From contig JAUHYQ010000001.1 of assembly GCA_030426355.1 (NCBI GenBank), positions 310,001 through 374,000 of the forward strand: 64,000 nt of DNA, in the 5' to 3' direction. Position numbers and translations under genes: made by a program. This document shows, one piece after another, positions 33,529-40,792 of the stretch. The notes under the pieces were generated by a model. It saw only the letters and a program-made list of their open reading frames with translations. It did no database searches and was not told the origin of the DNA. The DNA comes from Gammaproteobacteria bacterium. GTDB taxonomy: Bacteria > Pseudomonadota > Gammaproteobacteria > Steroidobacterales > GCA-2729495. Numbering within the stretch: the stretch's first letter is position 1; every line of letters begins with the position of its first letter.

Positions 33529-34770
33529 ATGACAACCAGCGCCCCGAATTACGGCTTAGGCAAAATCCTGCTTGCGATGGGCGTGGTGATTTTTGCCATC
33601 GGCCAGTCCCTGCTGTTTATTGTGGTCGCGCCAATGGCGCGCTCCATTGGCTTTAGCGAAGTCGAATTCGGTCTGGCCTTTTCACTCGCCAACGTATCGC
33701 TGATTTTTGCCGGACCGTTCTGGGGCAAAAAAAGCGACGTTATTGGCCGCAAGCCGGTATTCATCATCGGCCTGGCCGGCAGCGCGGTGGGTACGCTGGC
33801 CATGGCACTGACGCTGGGCTACGGCATGAACATCGCGGCTGCCGGCGGCAGTGCCGGATTGCTATTGCTGGCGATGGTGTTCGGTTCGCGCTTTCTTTAC
33901 GGGCTGACCGCGTCGGGCATATACCCGTCCTCGTCAGCCTATATGGCCGATATCACCGGCTGGAATGACCGCGCCAAAGGCATGGCACTGATCGGCAGCG
34001 CCAACGCAATGGGCTCGATACTCGGGCCTGCCATCGGCGGCGGTCTGGCCTTCATGGGTGTGTTATTCCCCATGTACGCAGCCATTGCCCTGTCGATGCT
34101 GGCGGCCGTGGCAGCCACTGTCTGGCTGGTGGAGCCCGAGCAGCACAAAATCCGCAAGGCCGCGCCCAAGTCGGACAAGCCGCCACTCAAGTTTACCGAT
34201 GCGCGCCTGGTTCCCTACATGATCATGTGGGCAGCGTTTTTTATTATTTTCATTGCGCTGAATTTCATCACCGCGTTTTACATTCAGGATCGCTACGGCA
34301 TCACCGACCTTGATGACGTCATGCAAACCGCCGGCATCATGCTGGCCTGCATGGCAGTGGTCATTACCCTGGTGCAGGGTGTGTTGTTTCAGATCATCAA
34401 AATTTCGCCACATGTGCTGTTACGCCTGGCCGGCCCGACTTTTGCGCTGGCCGTGTTCACGATGGGTCTCGCGCCGAACCTGGTGGTGCTGGGTATCGGT
34501 TTTGGCATTCTCGGCGGCTCGTTTGCGTGTGCCACACCCGGCATTAACGGTTGCGCCAGCCTGAAAATGGAAGCTCATGAACAAGGTGCGGCGGCAGGCT
34601 ATCTGGCCGCGGCCAATACCTCCGGCGCTATTCTGGGTCCGCTGGTGGGTTCTTCGCTGTATCAGATTGCGCCGAATGCACCAATGCTGGCCGGCGGCAC
34701 CCTGATGATTTTCATCAGCATTTACGCCTTTACCATTCCGGCACCCGCGCAACAAGGCGAAAGCGCCTGA
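33529..34770 (+). CDS. MFS transporter
   Basis: 413 residues from ATG 33529, about 12 transmembrane helices. The loop 2-3 signature is GPFWGKKSDVIGRKPVF, and ITGWNDRAKGMALIGSANAMG and GAAAGYLAAANTSGAILGPLVG are typical of drug:H+ antiporter-1 type transporters. It may export a metabolite of the neighbouring enzymes. Convergent with LLM paralogue 5. Confidence 0.92.
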   Translation: MTTSAPNYGLGKILLAMGVVIFAIGQSLLFIVVAPMARSIGFSEVEFGLAFSLANVSLIFAGPFWGKKSDVIGRKPVFIIGLAGSAVGTLAMALTLGYGMNIAAAGGSAGLLLLAMVFGSRFLYGLTASGIYPSSSAYMADITGWNDRAKGMALIGSANAMGSILGPAIGGGLAFMGVLFPMYAAIALSMLAAVAATVWLVEPEQHKIRKAAPKSDKPPLKFTDARLVPYMIMWAAFFIIFIALNFITAFYIQDRYGITDLDDVMQTAGIMLACMAVVITLVQGVLFQIIKISPHVLLRLAGPTFALAVFTMGLAPNLVVLGIGFGILGGSFACATPGINGCASLKMEAHEQGAAAGYLAAANTSGAILGPLVGSSLYQIAPNAPMLAGGTLMIFISIYAFTIPAPAQQGESA

Positions 34771-34798
34771 GGCAAAAGCCGGCACCGGGTCTGCGGGG

Positions 34799-35842
34799 CT
34801 AACGAAACCTTGGCAATACCTGTTCGGCAAACAGGCGTGTCTGCCTCACCATGCCGGCCTGCCGCTCACCGTGAGGGTGCGCAACGGGCGATCCGCCGAG
34901 CAGATACACGTGATCGAGACCAAGATCAATAATCCGCTGCAACCGGGAAGCGCATTTGTCCGGCGCGCCACAAATAGAAAACCACTCCACAAAGTCATCA
35001 GAGACTTCACCCGCGTGTTTGGCTTCTTCCTGCGCGTGGTGTTCCATGTCGTACTGATCCTGCATGTGCCGGGCGAGCTCCTTGAGCTGCGGCGGCAGAT
35101 GTTCCAGCGGGGCGTTTTTCATACCGGCAAAATGCGCCACCATCCCGGCGATCATGCGTCCAATATTAATTGCGGTTTGCTCATCCTGATCGCACACCAG
35201 ATTCACAAACGCGCCGATGCTGATACTGTCGCGATCACGACCGATTTTTTTCAGGTGTTCCGTGGCCGTGTTCAGCGCCCACTCTACGCGCTCCGGTGCG
35301 CTACCGACGGCAAAACTGATTCGATCACCGACCTCCACCGCCATCTGAATGGTTTTCGGACCGGTGCAGGCGATGTCAATCGGCACGGGTGCCACGTCTT
35401 CGCCCTTCAGCCAGCGCAACGCAGATTCGGTCTCTCCCCGCATGACCGTTTCGCCGCGCATGTACGCACGCACCGTCTCGACATATTCACGAAGTTGCCG
35501 GGTGGTGGCATTGCGCACGCCAATATGCGCCGCCGAGGAATCGCCGCGCCCGATCACGCAGATGGCCCGGCCGTCTGATTCCTGCTGAAGCGTCATCAGC
35601 GCGGTTGCGGTCACGGCCGCGTCGCGCGTCACCGGGTTGGTGACACCGGTGCCCAGATGCAATTGGTCGGTGCTGGCGCTGGCCAATGCGAGCTGGCCGT
35701 AAGGGTCCGGTGCTAGATTCTGGGTATCCGGACACAACAAATAATCGAATCCCATGGCCTCTATTTCGCGCGCCAGCATCTCGGTGTAGCCGGCGGAGGC
35801 TTCCATGACAATTCCGAATTCGGTCTGCTTTTTTGCGTTCAT
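34799..35842 (-). CDS. LLM class flavin-dependent oxidoreductase (divergent member)
   Basis: 347 residues from ATG 35842, chosen because the family fold begins at EFGIVMEASAGYTEML; the open frame upstream to 36058 overlaps the divergent gene and lacks similarity. F420-type LLM barrel: LHLGTGVTNPVTRDAAVTA, GRAICVIGRGDSSAAHIG, DIACTGPKTIQMAVEVGD. It lacks the NFxAWHxKED block of the other four and so belongs to another branch of the family. Divergent from paralogue 3 with 103 bases between starts. Confidence 0.9.
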   Translation of the reverse strand: MNAKKQTEFGIVMEASAGYTEMLAREIEAMGFDYLLCPDTQNLAPDPYGQLALASASTDQLHLGTGVTNPVTRDAAVTATALMTLQQESDGRAICVIGRGDSSAAHIGVRNATTRQLREYVETVRAYMRGETVMRGETESALRWLKGEDVAPVPIDIACTGPKTIQMAVEVGDRISFAVGSAPERVEWALNTATEHLKKIGRDRDSISIGAFVNLVCDQDEQTAINIGRMIAGMVAHFAGMKNAPLEHLPPQLKELARHMQDQYDMEHHAQEEAKHAGEVSDDFVEWFSICGAPDKCASRLQRIIDLGLDHVYLLGGSPVAHPHGERQAGMVRQTRLFAEQVLPRFR

Positions 35843-35945
35843 AGCCCAATCTGTCTGTTGCGGGAACACGCTTTGTAAGGCAGTTGGCCTGCGAGAGCAT
35901 GCGGTGTAGCTTATGCGTTCGCCGGGCGGATAGAGAGAGTAACGC

Positions 35946-36956
35946 ATGCGCATTGACCTGATCATTGAATCCAACAAGAGCGTCGAAGAATTCACGCGGC
36001 TTGGCCACATGGCTGAAGAGTACGGCCTGGGATGTATCTGGGTACCCAACAGCGCCAATGGCCGCGACCCTTTTGTGAGTTTTACGCCACTGGCAATGGA
36101 CTCTCAGCGCATTGCAATGGGGCCGATGGCCATCAGCCCCTTCGAGCTGCACCCTATTAAGATGGGCGCATCGCTCCTGACCCTGAACGAAATTTCCGGC
36201 GGTCGGGCCGCCATTGTGGTGGGTGGGGGCGGGGGCGTCGCCGAAAATATCGGCCAGCGGCCCAAGACCGTCATTCAGCCGATGCGGGAGTGCATCGAAA
36301 TACTCAACATGATGGCTGCCGGTGAAGCGGGTAAATACGCAGGGGATTTTTTTCCGGTGGCATGGCTGGATACCCGTTGGGTCACCCAGCCGCCACCGAT
36401 GATCTATGCCGGCGCAAACGGCCCGAAAATGCTGGCGGCAGCTGCCGCGTATGCCGCGGGCATCATGGTGAGTGATTTTGTACCCAGCCGCATACCGCGC
36501 GTGCATCAGATCATTGACCCGATATTGCAGGCACGCGGCGTCGATCCTGCCACCTACCCGCTGAATAATTTCTGGGCATGGCACGTCAAAGAAGATCCGG
36601 TGGCCGCACGCGATGAATCAGCGATTTACCTGTGTGTACGCGGTACGATTTACGACGACTATCTTTATGATGTACTCGACGAAGACGAAGCAGCGATTGT
36701 TACCGCGCACATCGGCAGTTTTGCCAAGGCCTATTATCAGAAAAGCCCCCATATCGAGGGCGTACCTGTCGAGATTGTCGATAAAATCATTGCACAAGGC
36801 ACCTCGGCGTCGTCACTGGAAAACATCGCGGTCGAAGTTGAGCGCTTCCGGGAATTCGAGCGCGCCGGTTTGCCGGAGATTTCCCTCAAAGTGTTTGGCG
36901 ACCCGGAAACCGCCATTAAAAATATTGGCGAGCACATCGTCCCCGCATTGAGCTGA
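35946..36956 (+). CDS. LLM class flavin-dependent oxidoreductase (paralogue 3)
   Basis: 336 residues. Same subfamily as paralogues 1, 2 and 4: MRIDLIIESNK, SPFELHPIKMGASLLTLNEI, GGRAAIVVGGGGGVAENIG, PPMIYAGANGPKMLAAAAAY, NFWAWHVKED, GDPETAIKNIGEHIVP. It resembles paralogue 1 closely in IYAGANGPKM. Sits alone on the plus strand between the divergent LLM gene and the cytochrome c/GSDH gene. Confidence 0.93.
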   Translation: MRIDLIIESNKSVEEFTRLGHMAEEYGLGCIWVPNSANGRDPFVSFTPLAMDSQRIAMGPMAISPFELHPIKMGASLLTLNEISGGRAAIVVGGGGGVAENIGQRPKTVIQPMRECIEILNMMAAGEAGKYAGDFFPVAWLDTRWVTQPPPMIYAGANGPKMLAAAAAYAAGIMVSDFVPSRIPRVHQIIDPILQARGVDPATYPLNNFWAWHVKEDPVAARDESAIYLCVRGTIYDDYLYDVLDEDEAAIVTAHIGSFAKAYYQKSPHIEGVPVEIVDKIIAQGTSASSLENIAVEVERFREFERAGLPEISLKVFGDPETAIKNIGEHIVPALS

Positions 36957-36960
36957 TTTA

Positions 36961-36980
36961 TATATGTAATTACATGTATA
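36961..36980. promoter_or_regulatory. AT-rich palindrome upstream of GSDH gene
   Basis: ATGTAATTACAT (36964-36975) is a perfect 12-bp palindrome inside a longer AT-rich stretch, 47 bases before the GSDH start. It could be an operator or part of the promoter; no regulator is identified. Confidence 0.4.
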
Positions 36981-37021
36981 AGCGGTTATGATGCAACTCC
37001 GCCCGCCTTCGAGTTATATGC

Positions 37022-38614
37022 ATGCCGGTCACTAAACACAGAACACAACGTATGGCTGCAGCGCTGCTGACCTCCGCGGCGATGCTCGGTAGCTTGGCGT
37101 TCTGGGCCACGCCCGACGCCCACGCCCAAGCCTTCGACCCCGCCGGCGTGGATTGGGAAAAACTCAGCAAAATCCCGATGCGCGATCTGTTCATCAAACA
37201 GTTCAATGAAAACTGTGCCGGATGTCACGGCGAAGACCTGCGCGGACTGACGCTCGGCCCGCCGCTGGTCGGGGCCGCGCTCAAAAACGGTGACAGCGTT
37301 AAGGAGATTGCCGAAAGCATTGCTGATGGTGCGCCGGGAACAGAAATGCCCGCATGGTCGGAAACGCTGGATGAAAATCAGATCTGGAATCTGGCGCTGT
37401 ACGTCGCCGAACAACGCCAGGGCACGACGATTCTTGACAAGCGCGACGGCATGGCCGTGGAAATCCCAGAAACCGTCGTAACAACTGAAAAACACAACTT
37501 CCGTATAGAGGTTATTGCGAGAGACCTGGATGCCATGCCTTTCGGCATAGCGCCCTTACCGGATGGCCGCATACTGCTGACGGAACGCATGCGCGGTTTA
37601 CGCATAATCAACAAGGATGGGACACGTTCGCCGTACATCCAGGGCACGCCCAAGACTTATGACGACGCCGGCAGTTTTCTGGGGCAGGTACAGGGCCTGG
37701 GCTGGATGCTCGACGTGGCGCTGCACCCCGATTACGCAGACAACGGCTGGATTTACCTGCACCACGCCGATCGCTGCAGTGAGTGCAATGCACTGAGCAA
37801 AAAGTCGGGCGGGCCGGTATCCATGAACCGCATTGTCCGCGGACGCATTAAGGACGGGCGCTGGACCGATGAACAAGTCATCTGGCAAGCGGATAAAAAG
37901 CATTACACCAACACCACTGACCTCGCTGCCGCCGGGCGCCTGGCCTTTGATGACAAGAACTTTCTGTATTTCAGCGTCGGTATGAAAGACACCCTCGACG
38001 TGATGGGTGTTCAAGATCTGGACAAGCCGTACGGAAAAGTTCATCGCGTCCACGACGACGGGCGCATTCCGGCGGATAACCCTTTCGTGGATGACCCCAA
38101 TGCCATGCCCTCGATCTACACACTCGGACACCGCAGTGCTCAAGGTCTGGCGCTAAATCCAGGCACCGGCGAGATGTGGGAAAGCGAAATGGGGCCGCGC
38201 GGTGGCGACGAACTGAATCGCCTGGTCAAAGGCGGCAACTATGGCTGGCCCGTATTTACCAGCGGCATCAATTATGACGGTCGACCCGTAAAGCCGCCCA
38301 AAGGGCTTGTGCTGGCGGAAGCCGATGCAGAATTCCCGGTTGTTGAATGGACGCCGGCGATCGCAATATCGAACTTCCTGTTTTACGACGCCGGCGAGTT
38401 TCCGCAATGGCGCGGCGATATTATTGCCGGCACATTGCGAGCCACCGATTTATTGCGCCTTGAAGTAACGGACGGCCGCGTCACGCACACCGAGACACTG
38501 CTGAAAGACCTGGTGCGGTTTCGTGATATTGCACCGGGCCCTGGTGGCGAGCTTTACCTGCTGCTGGAAAACAAAGCGGGCTCCATGATCGTGCGTCTGG
38601 CGCCCGCGGATTAA
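37022..38614 (+). CDS. Exported cytochrome c - PQQ-type glucose/sorbosone dehydrogenase (GSDH) fusion
   Basis: 530 residues. Signal peptide ends PDAHAQAF. Residues about 50-135 are a cytochrome c domain with CAGCH (65-69) and a likely Met ligand in GTEMPAWS. Residues about 155-525 are a GSDH six-bladed propeller (MPFGIAPLPDGRILLTER, LGWMLDVALHPDYADNGWIY, YTLGHRSAQGLALNPGTGEM, GGDELNRLVKGGNYGWPVF). Such enzymes oxidise sugars or alcohols in the periplasm with PQQ, passing electrons to the fused haem. No pqq genes are in this window. Ended by the terminator at 38620. Confidence 0.92.
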   Translation: MPVTKHRTQRMAAALLTSAAMLGSLAFWATPDAHAQAFDPAGVDWEKLSKIPMRDLFIKQFNENCAGCHGEDLRGLTLGPPLVGAALKNGDSVKEIAESIADGAPGTEMPAWSETLDENQIWNLALYVAEQRQGTTILDKRDGMAVEIPETVVTTEKHNFRIEVIARDLDAMPFGIAPLPDGRILLTERMRGLRIINKDGTRSPYIQGTPKTYDDAGSFLGQVQGLGWMLDVALHPDYADNGWIYLHHADRCSECNALSKKSGGPVSMNRIVRGRIKDGRWTDEQVIWQADKKHYTNTTDLAAAGRLAFDDKNFLYFSVGMKDTLDVMGVQDLDKPYGKVHRVHDDGRIPADNPFVDDPNAMPSIYTLGHRSAQGLALNPGTGEMWESEMGPRGGDELNRLVKGGNYGWPVFTSGINYDGRPVKPPKGLVLAEADAEFPVVEWTPAIAISNFLFYDAGEFPQWRGDIIAGTLRATDLLRLEVTDGRVTHTETLLKDLVRFRDIAPGPGGELYLLLENKAGSMIVRLAPAD

Positions 38615-38619
38615 ATAAC

Positions 38620-38659
38620 GCACAAAAAAACCGGGGCCAAAGCCCCGGTTTTTTTGTGC
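38620..38659. terminator. Bidirectional terminator between GSDH and Rieske oxygenase genes
   Basis: Inverted repeat GCACAAAAAAACCGGGGC / reverse complement (38620-38637, 38642-38659) with a CAAA loop. A7 and T7 tracts flank a 7-bp GC stem, so it works for both convergent genes. Confidence 0.92.
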
Positions 38660-38668
38660 CAACAATGC

Positions 38669-39877
38669 TCAGGCAGCGCGCTCGATCTTCTTGCGCTCCT
38701 CGCGGCTCTTGATACGCGGCACCTCTTCAACCACCCAGTTGCCGGATGTCCGGCGTGCCGGGCTCGGGATCGCGAATGCCGTGTCCTTGCCGTTGCGTTC
38801 GTTAAAGGCTTTGACATCAATGCGCCACCCCATGTCATCGAACTTCTCCAGCCAGTCACGGTAAGCAACGATGGCCTTGTCCGCTGGCATCAGCACTTCC
38901 TTGGTCTTGCTCAGCGGTGTCATATCCGGATAGACCTCCTTCAGGATATCGATATCCTGCTTCGCAATCACCTTGTTGCGAGCGTGGATCGGACCGTTGT
39001 TCTTCGGGTCGAGCAGGAAGTTGCGCATATTCAGGAAGAAGATGCGGGTGAAGTTTTCGTCCACCGGCTGCTCGAAGAAGTACTGCCGGAACATCTTGTC
39101 TTCGGTGATGTTGATGTAGGTCGGCATGATGTTGGGGCCGTACGTGCCACCACCGGCGAACACATCGGAACGCTCGGTCTTCACGTTACCCCACGGGGTT
39201 TTCTTCCCCTGCGCCGTCGGGTGATCTTCCTGCGGCAGCGGCGGGGAATCAAAGCGGTGCATGAACCAGAAGCCCCAACCCTGACGGTGATCCTCGGTGT
39301 CATACTCATGCACCCGATAGGTCTCCCGGTTGATCGCGGTGAAACCGTGGGTGGGATGCACGAACTCGTTGTGGGCCGGATCCAGGCCGTTTTCGATGGA
39401 ACGCTCGTAGTAGTACGGCACTTCAAGCACCAGCACTTCGTTGGCCGCCCAGCCTTCCTGACCGTACTCCTCGATCTCGAGCAGCGGCGGACGACTTTCT
39501 TCAGGCTCGTCGCCCAGGAATGCAAAGATGATGCCGTACTTTTCCTGCACCGGGTACGAGTCCACTTTGGCACGAGCCGGCGGCTTCTTGCCATAGCCAA
39601 TCGAAGGTATGTTGACGCACTGTCCGTCGCCGTTGAATTCCCAGCCGTGGTAAGGACAGACCACGCAGCCGTTCACCATGCGCGGCACGGCCGGCCCGGC
39701 GGACCAGGCACCACCCAGCGAACCGCCGCGGTGCACACAGGTGTCGCTGAGGACGTGGGCTTCACCGTCTTCGTCGCGGAAAGCCACCAGGTTACAGCCC
39801 AGAACCTTGACCTTCTCGGGCTTGTCGTAACCCAGGTCTTCGCTGCGAAAAATCGGATACCAGAAATTGATGTACAT
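38669..39877 (-). CDS. Rieske non-haem iron oxygenase, large (alpha) subunit
   Basis: 402 residues. The Rieske 2Fe-2S domain has CVH (47-49) and CPYHGW (74-79). The catalytic domain has NGLDPAHNEFVHPTHGF, giving the bridging Asp166 and iron ligands His169 and His174. Ring-hydroxylating or O-demethylating oxygenases of this kind start aromatic or steroid breakdown and need a separate reductase. No small subunit, ferredoxin or reductase gene is adjacent. The pattern fits alpha-only homotrimeric oxygenases. A palindrome (39931-39942) lies in its upstream region. Confidence 0.93.
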   Translation of the reverse strand: MYINFWYPIFRSEDLGYDKPEKVKVLGCNLVAFRDEDGEAHVLSDTCVHRGGSLGGAWSAGPAVPRMVNGCVVCPYHGWEFNGDGQCVNIPSIGYGKKPPARAKVDSYPVQEKYGIIFAFLGDEPEESRPPLLEIEEYGQEGWAANEVLVLEVPYYYERSIENGLDPAHNEFVHPTHGFTAINRETYRVHEYDTEDHRQGWGFWFMHRFDSPPLPQEDHPTAQGKKTPWGNVKTERSDVFAGGGTYGPNIMPTYINITEDKMFRQYFFEQPVDENFTRIFFLNMRNFLLDPKNNGPIHARNKVIAKQDIDILKEVYPDMTPLSKTKEVLMPADKAIVAYRDWLEKFDDMGWRIDVKAFNERNGKDTAFAIPSPARRTSGNWVVEEVPRIKSREERKKIERAA

Positions 39878-39930
39878 ACCTTTGCTCCCCGCAAATTCAA
39901 CTATGGAAACTCGCGACCAGACTAGGCAGA

Positions 39931-39942
39931 TGACTTAAGTCA
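39931..39942. promoter_or_regulatory. 12-bp palindrome upstream of Rieske oxygenase
   Basis: TGACTTAAGTCA is a perfect palindrome 54 bases before the oxygenase ATG, in a promoter position. Candidate operator; no regulator gene is nearby. Confidence 0.4.
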
Positions 39943-40009
39943 CTCAATCTGTACTTACCCCGGATGGCATCCGTAGATACCCGTATAGTGAACCGTCACA
40001 ACACCGCCA

Positions 40010-40447
40010 TTAGTCGGCTTCGTCGCCGGCAACCCCGTATTTGGCAATAAACTCATCGCCGGTCAGACGATCAAGACCCTCGGCAAAGCGATAGCCGGGC
40101 GGTTGGGCATCGACGTAGATCTCACCGACCAGGCGGAAATCTGAATCGTCGTCAAAGGACCCCACGGAGATGTAATAGTCATCGGTCGGCTTGAAGTGGA
40201 AGAACAGATGCGTGCCACAGTCGCCACAAAACCCGCGCTCAGCCCACTCTGACGATGCATAGCGTCGAACAAAATCGTCCCCACGCCAACTTACATCCTT
40301 CACTGCGGCCGCAAAAGCCGGACCACCGGCCCAGCGGCGACAGGTACCGCAATGACAAGCGTGGTGATGGAGAGTCGCCGCTGCAACCGTATAGCTCACC
40401 TTGCCACACAGACAACGGCCGGATTTTTCTGTGATTGTGTTAGTCAT
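40010..40447 (-). CDS. GFA (glutathione-dependent formaldehyde-activating/CENP-V) family protein
   Basis: 145 residues from ATG 40447. Zinc-binding Cys motifs are complete: GRCLCGKV, CHCGTCRRW and CGDCGTHLFF. The fold is the Mss4-like GFA domain. Family members bind zinc and sometimes glutathione; the formaldehyde activity is shown for few of them. Possibly linked to formaldehyde from O-demethylation by the Rieske oxygenase next door, but they are 132 bases apart and this is inference. Confidence 0.92.
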   Translation of the reverse strand: MTNTITEKSGRCLCGKVSYTVAAATLHHHACHCGTCRRWAGGPAFAAAVKDVSWRGDDFVRRYASSEWAERGFCGDCGTHLFFHFKPTDDYYISVGSFDDDSDFRLVGEIYVDAQPPGYRFAEGLDRLTGDEFIAKYGVAGDEAD

Positions 40448-40792
40448 CAAAAAGTCTCGCTGAGCGAGCTCAACGCCCGCAATTAAATGGCCAGTTTTCA
40501 AATAAAGCTTGTGTTCGCTACCGCACAGACCGGCTATCGAGGCTAATTTAACCTGATCCTCAACAACAGATTAAAATGACAAATATCAGGCCAAGCAGGC
40601 CACAAGTTTAGCTAGGCCCGACAACTAAACATAACGTACTGTCGAAATTCACGTTTTGCATTGCCGTATCGCCAGTGAGTCTGCAGACCGTGTATTCTTA
40701 GCACAATTAAACGCTGTCTAGCTGCAGCACAATATAGTTTGAGACTCTTAGCAGAGAGCGCTAAACGCTCCTTCAACCGCGGAAACAACTGC
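40448..40792. other. AT-richer intergenic region before the FG-GAP gene
   Basis: About 345 bases, visibly richer in A and T than the surrounding genes, between divergent GFA and FG-GAP genes. Apart from a small 5-bp hairpin (40756-40770, GAGCG/CGCTC) just before the FG-GAP start, I see no terminator, RNA gene or clear promoter, though promoters of both genes must lie here. Confidence 0.5.

Noticed and set aside
35487-36584. Minus-strand open frame of 365 codons overlapping LLM paralogue 3
   Set aside because: It runs antisense to an intact LLM gene and shows no domain.
38654-39925. Plus-strand open frame of 423 codons opposite the Rieske oxygenase
   Set aside because: The minus-strand gene has complete Rieske and iron-binding motifs; the plus frame has none and starts inside a terminator.
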